From positions 801,792 through 865,791 of the forward strand of contig NZ_JAKLTQ010000001.1 of NCBI RefSeq assembly GCF_022012395.1: a stretch of 64,000 nucleotides of DNA, read 5' to 3'. The stretch's first letter is position 1, and each line of letters opens with the position of its first letter. A program made the position numbers and the translations under genes. Below the pieces are notes generated by a model. The model saw only the letters and a program-made list of their open reading frames with translations, did not search any database and was not told where the DNA came from. Shown here piece after piece: positions 1 to 8,941 of the stretch. Origin of the DNA: Arthrobacter hankyongi (GTDB taxonomy: Bacteria; Actinomycetota; Actinomycetes; Actinomycetales; Micrococcaceae).

Positions 1-71
1 TTCGGATAATCAATGGTTTCGACGGCAACTTCTCCCGGGCCTTTATAGACGACGACACGGTTTCCCGACAT
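1..71 (-). CDS. fdhA: Glutathione-independent formaldehyde dehydrogenase, N-terminal fragment
   Basis: Only the first 23 codons lie in the window, read leftwards from an ATG at 69-71 preceded by a good ribosome site (AAGGAGAGG, 6 nt away). The visible N-terminus MSGNRVVVYKGPGEVAVETI is the usual opening of glutathione-independent zinc formaldehyde dehydrogenases of the medium-chain dehydrogenase family, which oxidise formaldehyde with bound NAD. The active site lies outside the window, so the assignment rests on this N-terminus alone. A related zinc dehydrogenase is another possibility. Confidence 0.6.
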   Translation of the reverse strand, partial: MSGNRVVVYKGPGEVAVETIDYP

Positions 72-160
72 GCTGTTCCTCTCCTTTTTACCTTCACTAA
101 GAAAAACCTTGGTACTGGGTCCGGCCGTGGTTTATGCCGGCCCTGTTCTTCTGCTATTCG

Positions 161-943
161 TCATTCCCTGCCCGCGGGATTCCCGCCCGCCCGGCGCCCC
201 GACGACGGTTCATCCGCACGGCCGTGGGCCTCGACCGCCTCGCGGGGGCTGACCACCAGGTCGTAGGTAAAGGCCGCGGCAATGCTGCCGATGAACGGGC
301 CGATGATGTAGAGCGGGAACTGGGACCACTGGACGGCGCCGCCGAAAATGGCCTGCACGAGATCCGGGCCGAAGGTCCGGGCCGGGTTCAGCGAACCGCC
401 GGTCAGCGGCCCAATGACCAGGATGGCGCAGGCGACGGCCAGGCCGATGACCAGCCCTGCCCACCCCTTGGGCGCCCGCTTGTCCACCGCGACCGCCATG
501 ACCGCGAGCATCAGCAGGAACGTCCCGACGGCCTCTGCGACAATTCCCTGGCCGTAGGAAACCTCCGGGCCCAGGACGGTGGCCCCGCCGCCAAAATCCA
601 CGGCCCGGGAACCGAAGACCGCCACCAGCAGCAGGCTGCCGACGACAGCGCCCATCAACTGGGCGGCCAAATACGGGAGCAGCCCGCCCCAGGGGAAACG
701 CCGGGTCGCGGCCAGGGCAATGGTCACCGCCGGATTGATGTGCGCCCCGGAGACCGCAAGGAACGCATAGATGGCCACGGCGATAGCAATGGCGAAGGAC
801 AGGGCAATGAACCCCACCCCGGGGTAGGTCAGTTCACCGCGGCCGGCGGTCAGGGCGGCCAGCACCGAGCCGGCCCCGAAAAGCACCAGGACTGCGGTGC
901 CTATGAATTCTGCTGCCAGCCGACGCGTCAAATCCGGAGACAT
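161..943 (-). CDS. aqpZ: MIP-family aquaporin / glycerol channel
   Basis: A 260-residue polytopic membrane protein of the major intrinsic protein family. Both channel half-helix motifs are present: NPAVT (within HINPAVTIAL) in the first half and NPART (SLNPARTFGPDL) in the second, about 120 residues apart, with six hydrophobic spans. Family members carry water, and some carry glycerol or other small neutral solutes. The phenylalanine and aspartate after the second NPA (FGPDL) and overall length fit AqpZ-type water channels, but I cannot settle selectivity by eye. The last about 25 residues are hydrophilic. It reads in the same direction as the flanking genes. The gap of 89 bp to the next gene on the left has no visible hairpin. 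Confidence 0.88.
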   Translation of the reverse strand: MSPDLTRRLAAEFIGTAVLVLFGAGSVLAALTAGRGELTYPGVGFIALSFAIAIAVAIYAFLAVSGAHINPAVTIALAATRRFPWGGLLPYLAAQLMGAVVGSLLLVAVFGSRAVDFGGGATVLGPEVSYGQGIVAEAVGTFLLMLAVMAVAVDKRAPKGWAGLVIGLAVACAILVIGPLTGGSLNPARTFGPDLVQAIFGGAVQWSQFPLYIIGPFIGSIAAAFTYDLVVSPREAVEAHGRADEPSSGRRAGGNPAGRE

Positions 944-1152
944 ATCTCACCGATCCATGTGGCAATAAACCCATGTGGCAATAAGCCATTGTTTCCAAGA
1001 ACATGGCAGATGCCGACGAGTCTAGGCAGGCCCACGAAGATAGTCAACGGCGATAAATGGCGGCCCGGGATTGAATCGACAATTCGGCGACAACCGTCGG
1101 CTCCCCGGAAATATGGCCCGGCACGCCCGGGCAACAGTACTGAACGGCACAA

Positions 1153-1195
1153 GTCCGGGGTGTCCCGCAGCCATCGGCTGCGGGGCACCCCGGAC
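1153..1195 (-). terminator. Hairpin terminator after the 2-hydroxycarboxylate transporter
   Basis: Arms 1153-1172 and 1176-1195 form a 20-bp stem (one T-G wobble) with a 3-nt loop, starting 16 nt past the stop codon of the leftward gene at 1212. There is no long U tract, as is common for GC-rich actinobacterial terminators. Confidence 0.75.
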
Positions 1196-1211
1196 CGGAA
1201 AGCAGCCCGGC

Positions 1212-2621
1212 TCAGCCGGCGGCAGCGCCCAGCAGCGGCACGAGCAGGGACGTCAGGAAGAGCACCAGGGCCCCGCCGACCCGGTTGGTCAGCGCAGCGA
1301 AGGGCATCAGGTGCATGCGGTTGGCGGCGCTGAGCACCGAGACGTCGCCGCTGCCGCCGGTATCGGCCATAACCAGGCCGGGGGTGATCGCGGCCTCCAC
1401 GAAGTGGAACTTGACCAGCCAGCCCAGCAGGCCCGAGCTCACCGTGGCGATGATCACCGTGCACACGGTCAGCAGGATGAACATCGGGTTGCCCAGCGAG
1501 GCCAGGACGTCGTCGATCTTGATGAAGGTGATGCTGACCCCCACCAGCAGCGCCGGGACCATGATGTTGCTGATCATGTCGCCCCACTCCGAGCTGGCCT
1601 CTTCGAGTTCCTTCGGGAACAGGCCGAAAATCTTGATCAGGGCAGCGGCGATGATTGTCCAGGCATAGGGGTGCAGCGCCGGCAGGAAGGCTCCGGCCAG
1701 ATTGCCCAGGACAAAGAGGCAGCCGGCGATGGCCAGGCCCTTGCCCAGCGCGATGAACGAAGAGATTTCCTTCTTCGGCGGCATGGTGAGTTCGCTGGAC
1801 TTGCCCTGGACGCGCAGCAGTTCGCCGTGGCCGTTGAAGCCGACGAACAGCTGGGTGCCGCGCTTGCTGAGCCCGTTGTACAGCCCGGCGATCAGGATGC
1901 ACACGATGTTCGCCACGACGACGGCGGACAGCAGGTCGCCCATGAAGGCTTCGGAGGTGCCGCCGGTCCGCGCCGCGTACATTTCGGACATCGGCACCGC
2001 CCCGATCCCCAGTCCGCCGGCCATGATCGGCGCGGCGATCATCAGGATGCCTTCGATGAAGCCGAATCCCGTCACCGCCCCGAGCAGGCCGACCAGCAGG
2101 AAGGTGGCAACCAGGCAGCCGACCACCGGCACGGCGAAACGGGGGCCCGCCTTGAGCAGCAGTGCCCGGGGCATGCCCAGGATGGACCCGGCAATGATGG
2201 TGACCACAAAGAAGTCCAGGAAGCCGTAGCCGGAGACAAAGTTCTGCACCACGGTCACGAGGTTTTCGGGCAGCAGGCCCAGGAACAGCAGGGTGGCGGG
2301 CACGAAGGTGCACAGGATCGTGGGCAGCCCATAGTCCCGGACGACCGGGAAGAGGTTGCCGATCCAGATCAGCAGCCCGCCGAGCAGGATGGTCACGGCG
2401 AAGCCGGCGATCATCGAGTCGGGCAGGTTCCCGGTCAGCGCGGCCAGCAGCAGCAGCGCCGCGAGGACAAAGTAGACCGCCCCGGGCATGCTCGCGATCC
2501 GGAATCCGCGCGGGTAGGAGTGGTGGACGGCCCGGGAGCCGGCGACGGGCGTGGCCGGACCGCTCCCGGCCGGTTGCCCGGCCACGGTGGCCGGATCGGT
2601 GGTGCGGGGGGTAAGTGACAT
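1212..2621 (-). CDS. 2-hydroxycarboxylate transporter (2HCT family)
   Basis: A 469-residue membrane carrier of the 2-hydroxycarboxylate transporter family (CitS, CimH, MleP relatives), which imports citrate, malate, lactate or similar acids with Na+ or H+. Both re-entrant-loop signatures are visible: GGLGIGAVPMSEMYAARTG near residue 200 and ADTGGSGDVSVLSAANRM near residue 430. The start is the ATG at 2619-2621, preceded by GGGAGA at 6 nt. The open frame runs further upstream, but that part lies over the next gene and is not coding in style. It is the last gene of a leftward set with the lyase and CoA-transferase (100-bp gap), so its substrate is probably the acid those enzymes activate and cleave. 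Substrate unknown. Confidence 0.88.
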   Translation of the reverse strand: MSLTPRTTDPATVAGQPAGSGPATPVAGSRAVHHSYPRGFRIASMPGAVYFVLAALLLLAALTGNLPDSMIAGFAVTILLGGLLIWIGNLFPVVRDYGLPTILCTFVPATLLFLGLLPENLVTVVQNFVSGYGFLDFFVVTIIAGSILGMPRALLLKAGPRFAVPVVGCLVATFLLVGLLGAVTGFGFIEGILMIAAPIMAGGLGIGAVPMSEMYAARTGGTSEAFMGDLLSAVVVANIVCILIAGLYNGLSKRGTQLFVGFNGHGELLRVQGKSSELTMPPKKEISSFIALGKGLAIAGCLFVLGNLAGAFLPALHPYAWTIIAAALIKIFGLFPKELEEASSEWGDMISNIMVPALLVGVSITFIKIDDVLASLGNPMFILLTVCTVIIATVSSGLLGWLVKFHFVEAAITPGLVMADTGGSGDVSVLSAANRMHLMPFAALTNRVGGALVLFLTSLLVPLLGAAAG

Positions 2622-2721
2622 CGTTGTCTCCCAACGGTTTGGGCGCGGCCGTCCCGGAACTGTGTCCTGGACACTGTGGACGGCCGCTGGAGGATAGGGT
2701 AGGCAGTTTTCCCGGCGCTGC

Positions 2722-3597
2722 TTAGCCGGACACGGCCTCGCGGGCCAGTGCCGGGGACTGTGCGACGACGCGGCGGGCCAGGCGGACCGCTTCGGCCAGG
2801 CGGTCCTCGTCGACCCCGGTGTCATGGCCGGTGGCGTGCAGGTGGCGGACGATGTCCTCGGTAGCGATGTTGCCGTGCGCGCCCGGCGCGAAGGGACAGC
2901 CGCCATAGCCGGCCAGGGCGGCATCGAAGCGGGTGATCCCGGCGTCGACGGCGGCACTGACCGTCTGAAGTGCCTGGCCCCGGGCGTTGTGCAGGTGCAG
3001 CGAGTATTCCAAGTCCGGTTCGGCTTCCAGCACGTAGCGGACGCTGGCCATGACCTCCGCCGGGTCCGTGGTGCCCAAGGTGTCGGCCAGGCCGATGCTC
3101 CGCACGCCCATGTCCTTGAAGGCACGGACGATGCGCAGCAGCCGCTCCGGTTCGATCCGGCCTGCGAACGGGCAGGTGAAGGCCGTGGAGATACCGGCGG
3201 CGAAGCCCGCCTCCGGGTGCCGGGCGACCTCGGCGGCCAGCTCCGCCAGGGCATCCTCAATGCTGCGGCCGGCGTTGGCGGAACTATGTGCCTGGCTGGC
3301 GGAGGTGACGATGCCGATCTGCCGTGCGCCGGCCGCAATGGCACGGTCGATGCCGCGGCCGTTGAGCGTCAGCACCGTCAGCTCCGCCGTCGTCGCGGTG
3401 CGCAGTCCGGCCAGGACCTCCTCGGCGCCGGCCATCTGGGGCACACGCTTCGGATTGACGAAGGAGGCGACCTCCAGCCGGGGCACGCCGGCGGCGGCAA
3501 TGGCCCGGCCGACGGCGATCCTGTCCCCGACGGAGACGATGACAGCCTCGTCCTGCAGTCCGTCGCGCAGGAAGACATCGGTGATCTGCACCGTCAT
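2722..3597 (-). CDS. Hydroxymethylglutaryl-CoA lyase-type enzyme
   Basis: A 291-residue DRE-TIM metallolyase of the HMG-CoA lyase family, which cleaves 3-hydroxy-3-methylglutaryl-CoA to acetyl-CoA and acetoacetate. Visible motifs are DVFLRDGLQDE at residues 7-17 (metal and catalytic Arg/Asp), GLADTLGTTDP, the metal ligands in SLHLHNARGQ, and the catalytic-cysteine loop GYGGCPFAPGAHGN. Length is normal. Its ATG follows the TAG stop of the CoA-transferase with no gap, so the two are translationally coupled. That pairing suggests it works on a CoA ester made by the transferase. HMG-CoA is the default substrate, but a related branched 3-hydroxyacyl-CoA cannot be excluded. Confidence 0.85.
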   Translation of the reverse strand: MTVQITDVFLRDGLQDEAVIVSVGDRIAVGRAIAAAGVPRLEVASFVNPKRVPQMAGAEEVLAGLRTATTAELTVLTLNGRGIDRAIAAGARQIGIVTSASQAHSSANAGRSIEDALAELAAEVARHPEAGFAAGISTAFTCPFAGRIEPERLLRIVRAFKDMGVRSIGLADTLGTTDPAEVMASVRYVLEAEPDLEYSLHLHNARGQALQTVSAAVDAGITRFDAALAGYGGCPFAPGAHGNIATEDIVRHLHATGHDTGVDEDRLAEAVRLARRVVAQSPALAREAVSG

Positions 3598-4833
3598 CTA
3601 GCGCACCTCCTGCAGAGCGAAGCCGGCGATCTGCTCCGGGGTCAGGCCGGCCAGGTCGCGCAGGACCTGCTCGGTGTGCTCGCCCAATTCCGGACCAACC
3701 CACTGGACCCGGCCCTCGTGCCCCGGGATCTTCGGCACCACGCCGGGGAAGCGGATGAGCTCTGGCTTGTCCTCGATGACCACTTCGTGCGTCTGGATCA
3801 TGCCGCGGGCCAGGTAGTGCCGGTCCTCGGCGATGCTCGGCGCGTCGTAGACCGGTCCGGCGGGCACGCCCGCGGCGTCGAGCAGCTCCAGCACCTCGGC
3901 CAGCGTGTGGCTTCCGGTCCAGGCCGAGATGGCCCCGTTGAGTTCCTCCTCCCGGGCACCACGCGCCTCGGTGGTCAGCAGCGAGGCGTCAGCGGCCAAA
4001 TCCTCGCGGCCGATGGCCCGCATCAGGCGGATGAAGACCGAGTTGGAGTTGCCGCCGATCACCACCTCCAGGCCGTCGCCGCACAGGTAGGAGCCGGTGG
4101 GCACCACACCCGGCAGCGCCCCGCCGGTGCGCTTGCGGACCATGCCGTAGGCGTCATAGTCAGGGACCAGGGACTCCAGCAGGCTGAACACGCCCTCGTA
4201 GAGCGCGACGTCGACCGTCTGCGGACCGGTGTGGCGCACGCCCCGGGCTTTCTGCAGCATCAGCATCAGGGCGCCGATGACCCCGTAGAGCCCGGCCACG
4301 GTATCGCCCATGCTCGCCGCGGCGCGGCCCGCGGGGCGGTCCGGCTCGCCGGTGATGTAGCGCAGGCCGGCGAAGGACTCAGCCGAACTGCCGAAGCCGG
4401 CACGGTCCTTATACGGGCCGGTCTGGCCGTAACCGGAGATGCGCACCATGACGATCTCCGGGTTGATTTCGGTCAGGACGTCCGGTCCCAGTCCCCATTT
4501 CTCCAAGGTGCCGGGACGGAAGTTCTCGATCACCACGTCGCACTGCGCGGCGATCTTCTTCACCGCCTCCCGGCCCACGTCCGAGCGCAGGTCCAGCGCC
4601 ACGGACTTCTTGTTCCGGCCCAGGGTGCGGAACAGCATCGAGGTCGCGCCACGCGTCTTGCGCCAGTCGCGCAGTTCGTCGCCGCCATTGGGGCGCTCGA
4701 TCTTGATCACTTCGGCCCCAAAGTCGCCGAACAGCCGCGCGGCGAACGGCGCGGCGATGAAGCTGCCCAGTTCCAGCACCCGGATGCCGTCAAGCGGGAG
4801 GGAGTCGCCCTCGATCCGCAGATTCTCTGTCAC
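3598..4833 (-). CDS. Class III (CaiB/BaiF/Frc family) CoA-transferase
   Basis: A 411-residue class III CoA-transferase; these enzymes move CoA between carboxylic acids, often from succinyl-CoA. It opens with the family pattern LPLDGIRVLELGSFIAAPFA and KIERPNGGDELRDWR. The catalytic aspartate is expected in the loop ASMGDTVAGLYG, and the family region ISGYGQTGPYKDRAGF is present. Translation starts at a GTG (4831-4833), 5 nt after GCAGGAA. It is the first gene of a leftward three-gene set with the lyase and the 2HCT carrier, and is divergent from an IclR regulator across 257 bp. Human SUGCT and itaconate CoA-transferases are in this superfamily; which acid is activated here is not readable from sequence. 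Confidence 0.85.
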   Translation of the reverse strand: MTENLRIEGDSLPLDGIRVLELGSFIAAPFAARLFGDFGAEVIKIERPNGGDELRDWRKTRGATSMLFRTLGRNKKSVALDLRSDVGREAVKKIAAQCDVVIENFRPGTLEKWGLGPDVLTEINPEIVMVRISGYGQTGPYKDRAGFGSSAESFAGLRYITGEPDRPAGRAAASMGDTVAGLYGVIGALMLMLQKARGVRHTGPQTVDVALYEGVFSLLESLVPDYDAYGMVRKRTGGALPGVVPTGSYLCGDGLEVVIGGNSNSVFIRLMRAIGREDLAADASLLTTEARGAREEELNGAISAWTGSHTLAEVLELLDAAGVPAGPVYDAPSIAEDRHYLARGMIQTHEVVIEDKPELIRFPGVVPKIPGHEGRVQWVGPELGEHTEQVLRDLAGLTPEQIAGFALQEVR

Positions 4834-5090
4834 AAATTCCTGCTTTCATCGTCCACAGCTGGCAGATTCCCATCTAATGGGATCTCACTGCCGTTTGGCG
4901 GGAAGACATTAGCAGTGACCCATGACACACACAACCCCCTGGGCCAAAACCGCGATACCCGTCGACGCCGGCGTCCCACCGACGCGGGAACGCTTGCCCG
5001 GCGCGGCCGCCGCCGATACACTCGGCTGGAAATAGGAAATGCATCCCGCACCGTGGGAAGCGCGCCACCACTGCAGATATAGGTTCCCTG

Positions 5091-5738
5091 ATGACCGCAG
5101 CCGATTCTTCCGGCAACCGGATGCTCTCCCGGGTTGCCGCCCTGCTCGATGCCGTGGACGGTTCGCCCGCTTCCGCCGTCGAGCTGGCACGCCGGTCCGG
5201 CCTCTCGGTCTCGACCGCCCACCGGCTCGCACTGTCCATGACCGACTACGGGTTCCTGGCCAGGAACGAGCGGGGAGAATTCCATCCGGGGGCCCGCTTT
5301 ACCCGGTCGGCCCTGGAAAGTGCGGCCCTGCCGGTCCTGACCCAGCTGCGCGACAGCACCGGGGAAACCGCCCAGCTGTGGCTGCGGCGCGGCTACGCCA
5401 GGGTCTGCACCGTGTCGGTGGACAGCCTGGCCGAACTGCGGGTCACACTGCCCGAAGGCGCCCGGCTGCAGCTGCCGGCCGGCTCCAGCGGACGGCTGCT
5501 GGCCGGGGAACCGGACGCGCTGAAAGACATTGAACTGCAGGGCTGGACCCAGTCCATCGCCAGCCGCACCCCCGGGCTGGGGTCGGTCAGTGCCCCGGTG
5601 CAGCAGCACGGCCGGGTGGTGGCAGCCATTTGCCTGGCCATGCCGCTGGCGCGCGTCAGCAAAACCCCCGGCGACGATTTCGGCGCCGCCGTCGCGGCCG
5701 CGGCCCAGCGGATTTCCGCCGACCTCGAAACTACCTGA
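5091..5738 (+). CDS. IclR-family transcriptional regulator (short form)
   Basis: A 215-residue IclR-type regulator. Residues 8-55 form the winged helix-turn-helix (ARRSGLSVSTAHRLALSM, then DYGFLAR), followed by a compact effector-binding domain ending in SAPVQQHGRVVAAICLAMPL. Usual IclR proteins have 240-270 residues, so the effector domain is reduced. It is divergent from the CoA-transferase gene and lies just upstream, in the same direction, of a broken thiamine-diphosphate enzyme gene (40-bp gap containing a run of C). The arrangement suggests local control of the acid-utilisation genes. Confidence 0.82.
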   Translation: MTAADSSGNRMLSRVAALLDAVDGSPASAVELARRSGLSVSTAHRLALSMTDYGFLARNERGEFHPGARFTRSALESAALPVLTQLRDSTGETAQLWLRRGYARVCTVSVDSLAELRVTLPEGARLQLPAGSSGRLLAGEPDALKDIELQGWTQSIASRTPGLGSVSAPVQQHGRVVAAICLAMPLARVSKTPGDDFGAAVAAAAQRISADLETT

Positions 5739-5778
5739 TCATCTCCCCCCCCCGCCGCAGACAGAACGCGAACCCTGC

Positions 5779-7420
5779 ATGAGCACCGTTTCCGAACGCC
5801 TGGCCGCGGCCGTTGCCGCCCACGTCACGGAGGTCTTCGCCCTGATGGGCAACGGCAACGCGTATTTCCTCGACGCCCTGGCCGGCACGCCGGTGCGCAT
5901 CACCGCGGTGCGGCACGAGGCCGCGACCGTGGCCGCGGCCGATGCCTGCCACCGGGTCTCGGGCCGGCTGGCGGTGGCCACCACCACCTACGGGCCCGGG
6001 TTCACCAACGCCCTCACCCCGCTCGCGGAGGCGGCCCAGGCCCGCACTCCGCTGCTGCTCGTCACCGGCGACGCCCCGGCCACGGGGCCCCGGCCGTGGG
6101 ATGTGGACCAGGCCGGCATCGCCGCCGCCCTCGGCGTGCCCACCTTCGTCGTGGACGCCGCGGCCCCGGCCCGCACCGCCGTCGAGGCGATCCACCACGC
6201 GCTCGCCCACCGCACCCCGGTGATCCTGGCCATCCCCTATGACGTGGCCAACCGGCCCGCCGGCGACGAGTCCGTTCCTCGGCTGCCCGCGCTGCCGGCA
6301 CCCCTGGCGCCTGATGCGGCAGCCATCGCCAATGCGGCCGCGATCCTGGCCGCCGCCCGGCGGCCGCTGGTCCTCGGCGGCCGCGGCGCCAAGGCCGCCG
6401 CCGGCCCGCTGGGCGAACTGGCCGGAAAACTCGGCGCGCTGACCGCTGCCAGCGCCCCGGCCCGCGGCCTGTTCGCCGGCCGGGCCTACGATCTGGGCGT
6501 CGCCGGGGGCTTCGCCTCGGAACCCTCGGCCGCCCTGATCCGGACCGCCGACGTCGTGCTGGTGGTCGGCGCCGGGCTGAACCAGTTCACCACCGCCTTC
6601 GGGCAGGCCTTTGCCGCCGCAGCGAGGATCATCCAGGTCGACATCACCGAGGCACCCACGAACCGGCTGGTCACGGACTTCGTCCGGGCCGATGCAGCCC
6701 TCGGGTGCAGGCGCTCGCCGACGCTCTGGCAGACCACACCGCGCCGGCCGAACCCTGGGACGGGGCCGCGGCCGAAGCCAAGAACAGCCGGTACCAGTTC
6801 GAGCGCGATCCCGGTACGGACACCGGTCCGGACGGGCGGCTGGATCCGCGCAGCCTGATGCGCCGGCTCAACGAAATCCTGCCGGCCGACCGCGTGGTCG
6901 CCTCCGACGGCGGGCACTTCATCGGCTGGGCCAACACCTACTTCGAGCTGCCGTGCTGCGACAGCATTACCCTGGTCGGCACGGCCTTCCAGTCCATCGG
7001 CCTAGGCCTGCCCTCGGCGGTCGGCGTGGCCGCCGCCCGCCCGGAGGCCACGGTCATCGCCGTCACCGGCGACGGCGGCGGGCTGATGGGCCTGCCGGAC
7101 CTGGACTCGCTCATCCGCACCGCCACCAGCGCGATCGTGCTGGTCTTCAACGACGCCGCCTACGGCGCCGAAATCCACCAGTACGGCTCGCAGGGCCTGG
7201 ACCAGCAGGTGATGATGATCGAGCAGGCCGACTTCGCCCTGCTCGGCCAGGCCCTCGGCGCCCGCTCGGCTGTGATCGAATCCCCCGGGGATCTTGCCGC
7301 CGTCGAGGCCTGGGTCGCCGACGGCGCGCGGGGCACCTTCGTGCCGGACCTGCGGATCTCCCGCGAGGTCGTGGCCCCTACATCCTGGAAATCATCGAGG
7401 CGACGATCAAGAAGGCCTGA
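5779..7420 (+). pseudogene. Thiamine-diphosphate-dependent acetolactate-synthase-like enzyme, two frameshifts
   Basis: The intact product would be about 546 residues with the three domains of ThDP enzymes: an N-terminal pyrimidine-binding domain with the catalytic Glu47 (AVRHEAATVAAADA), a middle Rossmann-like domain, and a C-terminal diphosphate-binding domain with GDGGG followed about 27 residues later by FNDAAYG. Reading breaks twice. At 6703-6705 one G appears lost from a G run (CTC GGG TGC), and the frame continues one base over with VQALADALADHT. At 7375-7378 one C appears lost from a C run (GTG GCC CCT), and the true C-terminus PYILEIIEATIKKA resumes in the third frame, ending at TGA 7418. 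Both lesions are single-base losses in homopolymers, so they could be sequencing errors. No function beyond the family can be assigned; pyruvate or another 2-oxo acid is the likely substrate type. Confidence 0.82.
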
Positions 7421-7438
7421 CCCCGGAGCCCGGGCGGC

Positions 7439-8494
7439 TCAGGGTCGCAGCAGCACCTTGACCGCCCGGCGCTCGTCCATCGCCCGGTAGGCTTCCGGCG
7501 CGTCCTCCAGCGGCATTTCGACGTCGAACACCCGTCCCGGATTGATTCTGCCGGCCAGCACGTCCTCGAGCAGTTCGGGAATGTAGGTGCGGGCCGGGGC
7601 CATGCCGCCGCCGATGGTGATGTTCTTGTTGAACAGCTGGCGGACGTTCAGCTCCGAGCCGCCGGTGGGGGAACCGACAAAGCCGATGTTCCCGCCGGGC
7701 CGCACGCATGCCACCGCCTGGTCCATGGCTTCCTTGGTGCCCACACACTCGAGCACCGAATCGGCCAGCACTCCCCCGAGCAGCGCGCGCACCTGGTCCG
7801 CCGCTTCCGGGCCGCGCTCCTCGACCACGTCGGTGGCGCCGAATTCGCGGGCCAGCGCCTGCCGCTCCGCGTGCCGGGACATCGCGATGATCCGGTCCGC
7901 GCCCAGCCGCTTCGCCGCCAGCACCCCGCAGAGCCCGACGGCGCCGTCGCCCACCACCACGACACTGCGCCCGGTGCCGGCCTTCGCCGCCACGGCGGCA
8001 TGGTGGCCGGTGGCCATGACGTCGGAGAGGGTCAGCAGGCTCGCGGTCAGTTCCCGGTCCGGCTCGGTGGCACCCGGGACCTTGACCAGCGTGCCCTCGG
8101 CGCGCGGCACGCGCACGTACTGGCCCTGGCCGCCGTCGATCGCAAAGCCGGAATCGTCGGTGCCGCCCCAGGAGGCCAGGTAGTCGCAGGCCACGGTGAC
8201 GCCGTTGCGGCACTGCGGGCACTGCCCGCAGCTGTCCACGAACGGCGCGATCACGAAATCGCCGGGAGCCAGCGCGGTCACCTCGGCGCCCACACTTTGC
8301 ACCACACCGACAAATTCATGCCCGATGGCGCGCGGCTGCGGGGTCTGGAAGGCCCCGCGGTAGGGCCACAGGTCCGAGCCGCACACGCAGGAGGCGGTCA
8401 CCTTCACCACGGCATCCGCGGGCAGCTTGACCTCCGGTTCGGGCCGGTCCTCCACGCGGATGTCGCCGGGGCCGTGGATGATGGTGGCGCGCAT
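7439..8494 (-). CDS. Zinc-dependent medium-chain alcohol dehydrogenase
   Basis: A 351-residue GroES-like zinc dehydrogenase. Catalytic-zinc ligands are expected in TASCVCGSDLWPYRG and IGHEFVGVV, and the structural-zinc cysteines are in SCGQCPQCRNGVTVAC. The Rossmann motif is VVVGDGAVGLCGVLAAKR; the following MSRHAER (Ser-Arg after the second strand) hints at NADP(H) preference, an inference only. It is convergent with the broken ThDP gene, with 18 bp between the stops. Substrate unknown. Confidence 0.85.
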   Translation of the reverse strand: MRATIIHGPGDIRVEDRPEPEVKLPADAVVKVTASCVCGSDLWPYRGAFQTPQPRAIGHEFVGVVQSVGAEVTALAPGDFVIAPFVDSCGQCPQCRNGVTVACDYLASWGGTDDSGFAIDGGQGQYVRVPRAEGTLVKVPGATEPDRELTASLLTLSDVMATGHHAAVAAKAGTGRSVVVVGDGAVGLCGVLAAKRLGADRIIAMSRHAERQALAREFGATDVVEERGPEAADQVRALLGGVLADSVLECVGTKEAMDQAVACVRPGGNIGFVGSPTGGSELNVRQLFNKNITIGGGMAPARTYIPELLEDVLAGRINPGRVFDVEMPLEDAPEAYRAMDERRAVKVLLRP

Positions 8495-8534
8495 GGTGCT
8501 CCTGGACTGATCGAGGGTGGGGCCAGGGACCAGC

Positions 8535-8768
8535 CTATCCGGCGGCGGCCCGTTGCGGGGGCACGTCCTCCTGGACCAGGCCCTGCAGCCACCGGCTGGC
8601 CCACTCCAGCACGCCGTCCGGGCTGGACGCCGCCCCGACGAGCGGTTCGCCGCCGGTGGCCGGGCCGAGGTAGAGCCGGGCGCGGAAGCCCTGGGCGTGG
8701 TCCTGCTCCTGCCAGACCCGGACCACGAGGGTGCTGAAGGAGGCCTGCGGGTTCACATCTGTAGTCAT
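8535..8768 (-). CDS. Conserved small protein of unknown function
   Basis: A 77-residue soluble protein starting at the ATG 8766-8768 (MTTDVNPQASFSTLVVRVWQ). It has an alternating beta-like pattern (FSTLVVRVWQEQDHAQGFRA) and a C-terminal helix (VLEWASRWLQGLV) and no catalytic motif I recognise. The open frame extends further upstream, but that segment overlaps the sucCD terminator region and looks non-coding. It sits 40 bp upstream of the alcohol dehydrogenase in the same direction and may be cotranscribed with it. Confidence 0.6.
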   Translation of the reverse strand: MTTDVNPQASFSTLVVRVWQEQDHAQGFRARLYLGPATGGEPLVGAASSPDGVLEWASRWLQGLVQEDVPPQRAAAG

Positions 8769-8833
8769 GGATCCACCATGGCGGCCGCGGATGTGCATCG
8801 GATGAGAACCGCATGGGTGGTTCTTAAGAGCAA

Positions 8834-8886
8834 CGAACGACGCCGGCCGGTTGCCTCCGCAGGGAAGGCAACCGGCCGGCCGTTCG
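8834..8886 (-). terminator. Hairpin terminator of sucCD
   Basis: A perfect 15-bp stem (8842-8856 with 8866-8880, 9-nt loop) is extended by an outer CGAACG/CGTTCG pairing. It lies about 55 nt past the sucD stop codon. Confidence 0.75.
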
Positions 8887-8941
8887 CGGTCTGCCCCGCA
8901 CGCTCCGCGCACGGGGACCCCTGACCGCTCTCTTATGGCGA

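Noticed and set aside
2824..5082. A 752-codon plus-strand open frame opposite the lyase and CoA-transferase genes
   Set aside because: It is antisense to two clear enzymes with conserved motifs and resembles no protein family.
7587..8183. A 198-codon plus-strand open frame opposite the alcohol dehydrogenase
   Set aside because: Low-complexity Ala/Ser/Pro/Thr translation, no ribosome site, antisense to a gene with intact zinc motifs.
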